Assembly: GCA_028290085.1 (NCBI GenBank)
Contig: JAQGKN010000304.1
Coordinates: forward strand, 1-6,315
DNA: 6,315 nucleotides
Source: Hyphomicrobiales bacterium
GTDB taxonomy: Bacteria > Pseudomonadota > Alphaproteobacteria > Rhizobiales > Beijerinckiaceae
Direction of reading: 5' to 3'
Shown one piece after another: positions 1 through 6,025 of the stretch (its first letter is position 1; every line of letters begins with the position of its first letter). The notes beneath the pieces were generated by a model that worked only from the letters and a program-made list of their open reading frames with translations, made no database searches and was not told the DNA's origin. A program made the position numbers and the translations under genes.

Positions 1-354
1 AAACAGCACCACCTCGTAACCCGGCCGAATCGTCGCGAGAAGCGCTGCCGTAATGGCTTCCGTTGCGCCCGATGTGACCAGCGTTTCGTGGATGGGATCG
101 AGCGCTATCCCATGGAACCGCTGGTAATGCGAGGCTATGGCCTGTCGCAATTCTGGCAAGCCGAACATCGAGGGATATTGGTTGTTGCCCGAGATGGTCG
201 CTTCGGCGGCCTTTGCCCGTACGTCGGCAGGGCCGGGATCGTCCGGGAAGCCTTGACCGAGATTGATGGCGTTGTGGTCGCGGGCGAGCGACGACATGGT
301 TTCGAAGATCGTGGTCGGCAGGTCCGCGAAGAGAGGATTCATCTGCAGCGTCAT
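1..354 (-). CDS. Class I/II PLP-dependent aminotransferase, methionine/kynurenine aminotransferase-like (3' end missing)
   Basis: Only the first 118 codons lie in the window; the frame is still open at base 1, so the lysine that binds PLP is outside view. The N-terminus (MNPLFADLPTTIFE, then NLGQGFPDD at residues 31-39) is typical of fold-type I transaminases of the YbdL/kynurenine aminotransferase group, which transfer the amino group of methionine or aromatic amino acids to 2-oxo acids in the cytoplasm. The NQYPSMFGLPELRQAI stretch (59-73) and SGATEA (95-100), the glycine/alanine turn that contacts the PLP phosphate, agree. The start is uncertain: ATG at 354 and ATG at 342 are both possible, neither has a good Shine-Dalgarno, and the frame stays open a little upstream with a TTG at 366. 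The gene diverges from cobU. CobD/CobC, the B12 threonine-phosphate decarboxylase, shares this fold, but this N-terminus does not look like it. The family call is firm; the substrate is not known. Confidence 0.88.
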   Translation of the reverse strand, partial: MTLQMNPLFADLPTTIFETMSSLARDHNAINLGQGFPDDPGPADVRAKAAEATISGNNQYPSMFGLPELRQAIASHYQRFHGIALDPIHETLVTSGATEAITAALLATIRPGYEVVLF

Positions 355-453
355 CCGGGCAAGCAATGTATGGCCATCAGCGGCCGAACGACGTTTCTAA
401 CATGGCGGACCGTCTGCTAGAAGATCACGGACTTTCGCGAAGGACGGTTAAAG
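355..453. other. Divergent intergenic region between aminotransferase and cobU
   Basis: These 99 bases must carry the 5' ends of both divergent genes. I see a purine-rich AGGACGG at 441-447, six bases before the cobU GTG, which is a plausible ribosome binding site. A six-base inverted repeat, ACCGTC at 409-414 and GACGGT at 443-448, overlaps that site across a long loop and is probably chance. I find no convincing -35/-10 pair on either strand and no riboswitch consensus. Confidence 0.45.
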
Positions 454-999
454 GTGACGGATATTGTCCGAACGGCTCTCATCCTCGGTGGCGCCCGATC
501 CGGCAAAAGCGGCTTTGCGCAAGGTCTTGCGGAGAACTCCGGCCGCAAGCCCGTCCTGATTGCTACCGCTCAAGCTCTCGATGACGAGATGGCTGCGCGC
601 ATCGCACACCACCGCGCCGATCGTGGCTCCGTCTGGGGTGTACTAGAGGAGCCGCTCGACCTCGTCGGAGCTCTGGCTCGCGAGGCGATCAATGACAACA
701 TCACGGTCGTCGATTGCCTCACTCTGTGGATCGGTAACCTCATGTGCGCGGAACTCGAGGTCGCACTGGAGTGCGAAAGGCTGATAGAGGCCGTGACGCT
801 CGTCAGGGCCCCCGTCATTTTCGTATCGAATGAAGTCGGCTCGGGAATCGTGCCGGATAACGCGATGGCTCGCACCTTTCGGGATTATCAAGGCCGGCTC
901 AACCAACGGCTTGCACAGGCCTGTGACCACGTTGTCCTCGTCGTCGCCGGCTGCCCGTTGCAGGTCAAACCTGCCACGAGAGTCGACCTCCAATTTTGA
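454..999 (+). CDS. cobU: Bifunctional adenosylcobinamide kinase / adenosylcobinamide-phosphate guanylyltransferase (CobU/CobP)
   Basis: This cytoplasmic enzyme phosphorylates adenosylcobinamide and then attaches GMP, giving adenosyl-GDP-cobinamide for nucleotide-loop assembly; it serves both de novo synthesis and salvage of imported cobinamide. The 181-residue length is normal. Visible landmarks are the P-loop GGARSGKS (residues 12-19), ALDDEMAARIAHHR (41-54), VVDCLTLW (85-92) and VSNEVGSGIVPDNAMARTFRD (starting at residue 124), followed by GRLNQRLA and VVLVVAG. By alignment from memory with Salmonella CobU, whose His46 carries the GMP intermediate, the first histidine of the HH pair, His52, is the equivalent. 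Translation starts at GTG 454, preceded by AGGACGG. The stop codon directly abuts the stop of the opposing btuF. No other cobalamin biosynthesis gene is visible, and no riboswitch precedes it in the window, so its own control is unclear. Confidence 0.95.
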   Translation: MTDIVRTALILGGARSGKSGFAQGLAENSGRKPVLIATAQALDDEMAARIAHHRADRGSVWGVLEEPLDLVGALAREAINDNITVVDCLTLWIGNLMCAELEVALECERLIEAVTLVRAPVIFVSNEVGSGIVPDNAMARTFRDYQGRLNQRLAQACDHVVLVVAGCPLQVKPATRVDLQF

Positions 1000-1845
1000 T
1001 TATCCAACTTTTCGCCGAATCTCTTCGGCCAACGCCCGGATCAGATCGAGCGTGGAGGGGCCCCCGCAAAGGGTCAACCGGTCGGGGAGCACAAGGCGCT
1101 TTTCCGGCGGGTAGAGGCGGGCGAGCGCAGGATGCTGCAAAAATGCCTGGCCCTGATCTTCGGCGCGCTGATCCGCATCAGAAACGATCAGATAGTCCGG
1201 CGCTGCCCGCAGAATCGCCTCGAGGCTGACGAACCCCGCGTCCGCAAACAAATCCGCAGCGGCGTTCTCAAGACCGGCCTGTGCCAGCAATTCGCCGACG
1301 ACACCGGAGTGAAAAACATAGCCTCGTCGCTGCAGGACGAGAACTTTGGGGGCACGTCCCTCTCGACGGGCGAGCCCCTTGAGGCTGGCACGCGCAGCTT
1401 CGATCTGAGCAACCAGCGCTTCGCCGCGCTCCTGGTGGCCGAATAGTTCGGCCAGATGCCGGATCTGATCGTTGCCGTCAGCGAGGGTCGTCCAAGGCCC
1501 GGCACTTTCGAAGCGGAGGTGCTGGGCTATGAGAAGTGCCCGGGTGTAGCCGCTGTCGTACGGGCCGATCAGGACAAGATCTGCGTCCAGGCGGACCATG
1601 TCCTCGCCCGAGCCCCGGTTCTGTGGGAATTGCCCAGCCAAGGCCGCGAGGTAGGACATGGCGGGATCGCGCGCGAAGGGGCTCAGTGACGCTATCTGGC
1701 TACTATCCGCCAGTGCGAGCACCAATTGGTCGGTGCAGAGATTTGCCGACAGGATCCGATGCGGCGCGTCGGCCGACTTCGCGGCAGGCGCGGCAAAAGC
1801 CATGCAGGCTAGCAAAAGGCCGATACGACAACATGAAACTAGCAT
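1000..1845 (-). CDS. btuF: Periplasmic cobalamin ABC transporter substrate-binding protein (BtuF-like)
   Basis: The 281-residue product looks like a class III periplasmic binding protein (PF01497, the BtuF/FhuD fold). It should bind corrinoid released from BtuB and hand it to BtuC-BtuD. An N-terminal signal sequence (hydrophobic IGLLLACMAFAA, residues 8-19, with likely cleavage near AKSA) precedes RILSANLCTDQLVLALAD (30-47), the usual first motif of the family. DADLVLIG (87-94) and a C-terminal LTLCGGPSTLDLIRALAEEI also fit. LLAC at 11-14 resembles a lipobox, but the hydrophobic run before it is short, so a secreted rather than lipidated protein is favoured. The frame stays open far upstream, to 2334 through the riboswitch antisense, but the ATG at 1845 has AGGA six bases ahead and starts exactly at the signal peptide. 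It is divergent from btuB and convergent with cobU. A siderophore or heme ligand cannot be excluded by sequence alone; the context argues for cobalamin. Confidence 0.9.
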   Translation of the reverse strand: MLVSCCRIGLLLACMAFAAPAAKSADAPHRILSANLCTDQLVLALADSSQIASLSPFARDPAMSYLAALAGQFPQNRGSGEDMVRLDADLVLIGPYDSGYTRALLIAQHLRFESAGPWTTLADGNDQIRHLAELFGHQERGEALVAQIEAARASLKGLARREGRAPKVLVLQRRGYVFHSGVVGELLAQAGLENAAADLFADAGFVSLEAILRAAPDYLIVSDADQRAEDQGQAFLQHPALARLYPPEKRLVLPDRLTLCGGPSTLDLIRALAEEIRRKVG

Positions 1846-1851
1846 CGGAAA

Positions 1852-1855
1852 TCCT
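1852..1855 (-). promoter_or_regulatory. Shine-Dalgarno of btuF (decides the start)
   Basis: AGGA on the minus strand lies six bases before the ATG at 1845. Because the same frame is open for almost 500 bases further upstream, this site plus the signal peptide immediately after the ATG is what fixes the start. Confidence 0.7.
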
Positions 1856-1897
1856 GATTGCCACGGCTCAACCAACGGGCGGGCACTAGAATATCGA

Positions 1898-1926
1898 TTG
1901 CCGCGTGCGATTGCAGTCCCTAAGGT
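1898..1926 (+). promoter_or_regulatory. Candidate sigma70-type promoter for btuBCD
   Basis: TTGCCG (1898-1903) and TAAGGT (1921-1926) are separated by exactly 17 bases, a plausible housekeeping -35/-10 pair in an alphaproteobacterium. A transcript starting about seven bases later would begin just before the riboswitch P1 stem at 1935, which is the expected arrangement. The -10 match is only moderate, so this is an inference from position and spacing. Confidence 0.4.
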
Positions 1927-1934
1927 CGAAATTA

Positions 1935-2114
1935 CGTTGGTGCCTCGGGTGAAGCCGAGGTGAAACGGGAATGCGGTGAGAGGCCTTGCCTCGAGTCCGC
2001 AGCTGCCCCCGCAACTGTAAGCGGCGAGTCTTTTTCCATCGATGTCACTGAGGATCAACATCCTCGGGAAGACGGAAAGAGACGACGACCCGTAAGCCAG
2101 GAGACCGGCCAACG
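1935..2114 (+). promoter_or_regulatory. Cobalamin (adenosylcobalamin) riboswitch aptamer
   Basis: The leader of btuB carries the conserved parts of a cobalamin riboswitch in order. P1 is a perfect six-base stem, CGTTGG (1935-1940) with CCAACG (2109-2114). P2 is CCTCGG (1943-1948) with CCGAGG (1955-1960), followed by TGAAACGGGAA. A further arm pairs TGCGG (1972-1976) with CCGCA (1997-2001), with an inner GAGGC/GCCTC stem. The core GCTGCCCCCGCAACTGTAAG (2002-2021) is almost the textbook sequence, with CCGC (2009-2012) pairing to GCGG (2021-2024). A hairpin GAGGAT (2050-2055) with ATCCTC (2060-2065) precedes GGGAAGACGG. The B12 box AAGCCAGGAGACCGGCC lies at 2094-2110. Riboswitches of this family bind adenosylcobalamin or other corrinoids and usually repress uptake and synthesis genes. 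It should control btuB and, through cotranscription, probably btuCD. Confidence 0.97.
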
Positions 2115-2124
2115 ATTCTGTAAC

Positions 2125-2154
2125 CCAAGCCGCCGTCGGTGGGACGGCTGGAGG
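2125..2154 (+). promoter_or_regulatory. Riboswitch expression platform and btuB Shine-Dalgarno
   Basis: The strong Shine-Dalgarno GGAGG (2150-2154) is four bases before the btuB ATG. Two overlapping hairpins can form just ahead of it. One pairs GCCGTC (2132-2137) with GACGGC (2143-2148) around loop GGTGG and leaves the site free. The other pairs GCCG (2129-2132) with CGGC (2145-2148) and extends, with one bulged A, to CCA (2125-2127) with TGG (2149-2151), covering the first two bases of the site. No T-run follows either, so control of translation rather than of termination is the likelier mode. The Shine-Dalgarno is clear; the switching model is inference. Confidence 0.55.
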
Positions 2155-2158
2155 TCTT

Positions 2159-4147
2159 ATGGTATCGCGCATAGCGCGCTTGGCCTTGATGGCGAGCGCA
2201 AGTACGTCGTTTTTTGTTTCCTCTCTCCCCGCCCAGGCGCAGGAAAAGAGCGAAACTACCCTCCCCGATCTCGTCATCACGGCAACGCGAACCCCGCTCG
2301 CCATCACGCGCGCCGGGAGTGCTATCACGATCATCGACGCAAAGGAGATACAAGCCTACGGCGCGAGCAGCATTGCCAATGTGCTGCGCACTGTTCCGGG
2401 GCTCGACGTAACCGAGTCGGGCGGACTGGGAACGTTGTCGAATGTCTCGTTACGAGGCTCGAAGCCCGATCAGACGCTGGTATTGCTTGACGGAGTTCGC
2501 ATCGGCGATCCCTCGAGCATTGGCGGCGAAATCGATCTCGGAAGCTTCTCCGTGACAGACGTCGAGCGCATCGAGGTCTTGCGCGGACCGCAATCCGCGC
2601 TCTACGGATCCGACGCCATGGGCGGCGTCATCAACATCATCATGCGCAAGGGCACGCTCACACCGCGCGCGATGATATCGACGGAGGCAGGCAGCTACGG
2701 CACGATCTCCACGCAAGGTGCTGTATCGGGAGCCACAGATCGACTCAACTACGCGTTCTCGTTCAATGCTCTGCATAGCGACGGCTATTCGCGTTACGGC
2801 ACACGTATTTCGCGCATCACATCATCGCTGACGGCGCCACTCGAACGCGACCCGACAGACAAATTCGGCTTCAGCGCGCGCATCGGCTATCGCCTCTCCG
2901 ATCAGGTCGATATCGAAGCCAGCCTCTCTCACCATTGGCTGTCACTGCAGCTCGACAATCCTGGCGCCTTCGACACGTCGAAACGTGACAACACCTTCGA
3001 CATCGGGCGCACCCTTGTGACAGAGGGAAATGTGCGTACGAAGGTCTCGGCCTTCGATGGTTTGCTGTTGAATAGCGTCACGCTTTTCGCCACACGGACC
3101 GCGCGATACAGCCGCGTCGGCGGGGGTTGCTATGATCCGACGACCTTTGCGACACCAGACTGCAATCTCTTTTACTCAGGCAGCCGAATCGGCGCTGAAT
3201 ATCAGGGTGACCTGAAGCTTGGATCGCGCGGCACCTTCGCGTTCGGACTGCGAACAGAACGCGAAACAGCCAATACGGCGGAGGAATGGCTCGGCGCGTT
3301 CGCCGCTCCAAAGACGAACCTAATTGACAAGAGTCAGACGACAAATTCGGTGTTCGCTTTGCAGCAGCTTCGCCTCACCGACAGGTGGGACGTGTCGGTT
3401 GGCGGTCGCATCGATGCGGTTGCGGGTTCCGAGGCTTTCCCGACATGGCGAGCTACCACTGCCTATAATATTTTCGAGACCGGTACGAAACTTCGGGCGA
3501 GCGTCGGGACAGGTGCCAAAGCGCCCTCGCTCTTCCAGCGATTCAGTCAATACGGCGATCCTGGTCTTGGGGCGGAGACCAATTTCGGTGTCGACACGGG
3601 CATTGACCAAAGCTTCTACAATGATCGTATCAAGATCGCAGCGACCCTGTTCGATACGCATTACCGCGACCTGATCGATTTCGATTTCACGGCGAATAAC
3701 GGGCAGGGCGCTTATTTCAATGTTGGCCATGCACGTATCCGAGGGCTCGAATTCTCGGCTGACGCCGATCTCGTGCCTGACGTCTGGCGCGCCCGCGCGA
3801 CATACACGTATATGCAGGCGCTCGACACCGACACAGGCCAGGCGCTGTTGCGCAGACCTCGCCATAAAGGCAGCCTCGGCGTGATCTACAGCGGTATTCC
3901 GAAGTGGGAGCTCGAGGGACGCTTGATCATGGTGGGCACTCGCCCCGACGTGATCAACGACTATCCCTATTCGCGTGTGCAACTCGGCGCCTATGCGCGG
4001 CTGGACGCACGCGCGGAATACAAACTCGACAAGACCTTCTCCGTTTTCGCGCGGGCGGAGAACCTCACCAATACGCATTATGAAGAGATCCGCGACTATG
4101 CGACTGCTGGGCGCTCCTTTTTCGGCGGCGTGAAAGCAAGCTGGTAA
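2159..4147 (+). CDS. btuB: TonB-dependent outer-membrane cobalamin receptor BtuB
   Basis: This 662-residue protein should carry corrinoids across the outer membrane using energy from TonB-ExbBD. It has a signal peptide (residues 1 to about 27, ending PAQA), a TonB box in DLVITATRTP (37-46), and a plug domain in which NVLRTVPGLDV (74-84), VSLRGS (96-101), LVLLDGVRI (107-115) and RIEVLRGPQSALYGSDAMGG (starting at 137) match the BtuB pattern closely. The rest is a 22-strand barrel by family, with NLTNTHYEE near the end and a terminal Trp as outer-membrane proteins need. Length is slightly above E. coli BtuB. Two cysteines, C324 and C335, lie in what is probably an extracellular loop and may form a disulfide. 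The ATG at 2159 has GGAGG ahead and begins the signal peptide. The cobalamin riboswitch directly upstream makes the substrate assignment strong; btuC follows eight bases later. Confidence 0.96.
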   Translation: MVSRIARLALMASASTSFFVSSLPAQAQEKSETTLPDLVITATRTPLAITRAGSAITIIDAKEIQAYGASSIANVLRTVPGLDVTESGGLGTLSNVSLRGSKPDQTLVLLDGVRIGDPSSIGGEIDLGSFSVTDVERIEVLRGPQSALYGSDAMGGVINIIMRKGTLTPRAMISTEAGSYGTISTQGAVSGATDRLNYAFSFNALHSDGYSRYGTRISRITSSLTAPLERDPTDKFGFSARIGYRLSDQVDIEASLSHHWLSLQLDNPGAFDTSKRDNTFDIGRTLVTEGNVRTKVSAFDGLLLNSVTLFATRTARYSRVGGGCYDPTTFATPDCNLFYSGSRIGAEYQGDLKLGSRGTFAFGLRTERETANTAEEWLGAFAAPKTNLIDKSQTTNSVFALQQLRLTDRWDVSVGGRIDAVAGSEAFPTWRATTAYNIFETGTKLRASVGTGAKAPSLFQRFSQYGDPGLGAETNFGVDTGIDQSFYNDRIKIAATLFDTHYRDLIDFDFTANNGQGAYFNVGHARIRGLEFSADADLVPDVWRARATYTYMQALDTDTGQALLRRPRHKGSLGVIYSGIPKWELEGRLIMVGTRPDVINDYPYSRVQLGAYARLDARAEYKLDKTFSVFARAENLTNTHYEEIRDYATAGRSFFGGVKASW

Positions 4148-4155
4148 GACTCATC

Positions 4156-5208
4156 ATGACGGTCAGAGCCGGGGACAAGATCCGCCAACCGCATGCTCCA
4201 TTCTGGGGTGTGAGGGGGCGTGGGCTGACCCCGGCTCTTGTGATTCTCATCGTCATGCTCGCGCTGACTTCGCTTTGCATAGGTGCCGCGCACCTCTCAC
4301 CGGCCGATGTATGGGCGGGGCTGCACGGCGTGGGAACGGCGGGCATCATCGTTCTGGAAATTCGCTTGCCGCGCCTTCTGCTGGCACTTAGCGTCGGCGC
4401 GATGCTCGGCCTCAGCGGCGCTTCGCTTCAGGGGCTGTTGCGAAATCCGTTGGCAGAACCCGCGATTTTCGGCGCACCACAAGCCGCTGCCCTCGGCGCC
4501 GTGATCGTCCTCTACTCGGGCATGGCGAATGCCGTCTCATGGGCACTTCCATTGGCGGCGATTGCGGGTGCGCTTGTCTCGATGCTGCTCGTCTTCGTCG
4601 TCGCTGGACGTGGCGCGCATCTCATCACAATGCTTCTATCGGGTCTCGCAGTGGCGAGCCTCGCGGGCGCTGCAACGTCACTCGTCATCAACCTGTCACC
4701 CAATCCGTTCGCCGTGACGGAGATCGTCTTCTGGTTGATGGGCTCGTTCGAAGATCGGTCGTTGCATCATGTGCTGCTCGCCACGCCGTTCATCGCCCTC
4801 TCGGCCCTCGTGCTGCTTGGCTGTGGACGTGGGTATCGCGCGCTGACGCTCGGTGACGATGTTGCACGCAGTCTCGGCGTGAATGTCGCCCGCCTCCGCG
4901 TGGCAACGATCGCCGCTACGGCTTGCGGAATCGGTGCAGGTGTCGCCGTCTCTGGCGCTATTGGCTTTGTCGGCCTTGTGGCCCCGCATCTGGCCCGGCC
5001 GCTCGTGGGCGGTGATCCCCAGCGCGTGCTGGTTCCCTCGGCTTTGATTGGTGCCGCAATTTTGGTCGCCGCCGACATTCTGGTGCGCCTTGTACCAGCA
5101 ACCAGCGAGATCAAAGTCGGTGTCGTCACGGCCTTGATCGGCGTGCCCATGTTTCTCTACCTCGTGATCAGCCGAAAGGCCTTTTTCGGAGGGGACGCAA
5201 GCACGTGA
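4156..5208 (+). CDS. btuC: Cobalamin ABC transporter permease BtuC (FecCD family)
   Basis: The 350-residue protein belongs to the FecCD/BtuC permease family; two copies form the inner-membrane channel, each with about ten transmembrane helices. After a cytoplasmic N-terminus the first helix is near residues 25-45. EIRLPRLLLALSVGAMLGLSG (starting at 68) and LQGLLRNPLAEPAIFG (91-106) are the family's most conserved block. FWLMGSF (192-198), the coupling segment TLGDDVARSLGVNV (231-244) that contacts the ATPase, GFVGLVAPHLAR (270-281) and VGVVTALIGVPMFLYLV (321-337) follow in the expected order. The ATG at 4156 has only a weak Shine-Dalgarno, but it is eight bases after the btuB stop, so translational coupling is plausible. 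Its last codons overlap btuD by four bases. The family also serves siderophores and heme; the riboswitch and btuB point to cobalamin. Confidence 0.94.
   Translation: MTVRAGDKIRQPHAPFWGVRGRGLTPALVILIVMLALTSLCIGAAHLSPADVWAGLHGVGTAGIIVLEIRLPRLLLALSVGAMLGLSGASLQGLLRNPLAEPAIFGAPQAAALGAVIVLYSGMANAVSWALPLAAIAGALVSMLLVFVVAGRGAHLITMLLSGLAVASLAGAATSLVINLSPNPFAVTEIVFWLMGSFEDRSLHHVLLATPFIALSALVLLGCGRGYRALTLGDDVARSLGVNVARLRVATIAATACGIGAGVAVSGAIGFVGLVAPHLARPLVGGDPQRVLVPSALIGAAILVAADILVRLVPATSEIKVGVVTALIGVPMFLYLVISRKAFFGGDAST
5188..5194 (+). promoter_or_regulatory. Shine-Dalgarno of btuD inside btuC
   Basis: GGAGGGG within the last codons of btuC supports the GTG start at 5205 and the four-base overlap of the two genes. 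Confidence 0.7.
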
Positions 5209-5972
5209 CTGCGCCTTTGCTTGAAGCCTCAAATGTCCAGGTCAGGCTCGGCGGGCGAACCGTCGTTCAAGACGCTTCACTGACGTTGCGCGCAGGTGAG
5301 ATTGTCGCGCTGCTCGGACCCAACGGGGCCGGCAAGACAACTCTTCTCAGGGCAACTGCCGGTCTTCTCCCACTCCAGAGTGGGACCATTCGGATGGGTG
5401 GCGGCGCGCGGCCGCAGGGGCAGCGTTGCGCCTATCTCGAACAAGGCGGCCGGATTCACTGGCCGCTTTCGGTGCGGGACATTGTCGCGCTCGGACGCTT
5501 GCCGTTCGGCTCTTCACTCCAGCGTCTCAGCACGGCAGACCAAGCCGCGATCAACACTGCAATGGAAGATTGCGATCTCGCGCACATCGCAGATCAATCG
5601 ACTGATTGTTTGTCAGGCGGCGAAACAGCGCGGGTCCTCATGGCGCGCGCTCTGGCAGTTGAGGCGCCTTTGCTCCTGGCCGACGAACCGGTTGCATCGC
5701 TGGACCCTGCGCACCAGATCGCGACTATGCAGGTGCTTGCTCGGCAAGCCCGGAGGGGCGGCGGGGTGCTCGTCGTCTTGCACGATCTGGCCTTGGCCCT
5801 GCGATTTGCTGATCGCGTCATTCTTCTGCAGCATGGGGCGATCATCGCAGACGACGCTCCCGAGGCGATTATCGCAAGCAAAGTTCTGGATCGTGTGTTT
5901 GGACTGGAGTTCCAGTCGAGCGGCTCCGGCCGAGACCTTTTGCTGGCCGCCAAAATTGATGGTCCTGCCTGA
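5205..5972 (+). CDS. btuD: Cobalamin ABC transporter ATP-binding protein BtuD
   Basis: A 255-residue ABC ATPase that would dimerise beneath BtuC and power corrinoid import. All catalytic elements are intact: Walker A GPNGAGKT (residues 38-45), Q-loop glutamine Q80, signature LSGGE (136-140), Walker B LLLADE with the catalytic Glu (156-161), D-loop SLD (165-167) and switch His193 in VLHD. Length matches E. coli BtuD, with no C-terminal regulatory domain. The GTG start at 5205 shares four bases with the end of btuC (GTGA overlap) and has a strong GGAGGGG at 5188-5194, ten bases ahead, so the two genes are almost certainly co-translated in one operon. FhuC or HmuV relatives look similar; the cobalamin role comes from the operon. 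No convincing terminator follows. Confidence 0.94.
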   Translation: MTAPLLEASNVQVRLGGRTVVQDASLTLRAGEIVALLGPNGAGKTTLLRATAGLLPLQSGTIRMGGGARPQGQRCAYLEQGGRIHWPLSVRDIVALGRLPFGSSLQRLSTADQAAINTAMEDCDLAHIADQSTDCLSGGETARVLMARALAVEAPLLLADEPVASLDPAHQIATMQVLARQARRGGGVLVVLHDLALALRFADRVILLQHGAIIADDAPEAIIASKVLDRVFGLEFQSSGSGRDLLLAAKIDGPA

Positions 5973-6025
5973 AGTTCGGCGCACCGACAGTTTCCAGCGC
6001 CGCTGACCGCGTATAAACACAAGCG
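5973..6025 (+). other. Short btuD-mmcB intergenic gap
   Basis: These 53 bases hold a possible six-base stem, CGGCGC (5977-5982) with GCGCCG (5997-6002), around a 14-base loop, without a following T-run. That is too weak for an intrinsic terminator. No clear mmcB promoter is seen, so either read-through from btuD or an unrecognised promoter serves mmcB. Confidence 0.3.

Noticed and set aside
88..420. 110-codon plus-strand frame at the left edge
   Set aside because: It is antisense to the clear aminotransferase N-terminus and its product has no family features.
409..448. Inverted repeat ACCGTC/GACGGT before cobU
   Set aside because: Six bases across a 28-base loop is expected by chance in GC-rich DNA; no B12 box or other regulatory consensus is nearby.
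1888..1916. Minus-strand TATTCT with CTGCAA 17 bases upstream as a btuF promoter
   Set aside because: The -35 match is poor; some promoter must exist here but this one is not distinguishable from background.
1846..2334. Open frame extending btuF upstream to 2334, giving a 444-residue protein
   Set aside because: The extra part is antisense to the riboswitch and the start of btuB, has no family resemblance, and would bury the signal peptide. The ATG at 1845 with AGGA ahead is far better.
3320..4078. 252-codon minus-strand open frame inside btuB
   Set aside because: It is a shadow of the btuB codon pattern; the product resembles nothing recognisable and has no supporting start signals.
4696..5232. 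178-codon minus-strand open frame inside btuC
   Set aside because: Low-complexity, charged product lying antisense to conserved permease helices; a GC-rich shadow frame.
5977..6002. Possible terminator hairpin after btuD
   Set aside because: Only six base pairs with a 14-base loop and no T-run; too weak to call a terminator.
5296..6006. 236-codon plus-strand frame overlapping btuD in another phase
   Set aside because: The overlapped btuD frame has every ABC ATPase motif; this one is rich in Arg, Ser, Trp and Cys as out-of-frame translations are.
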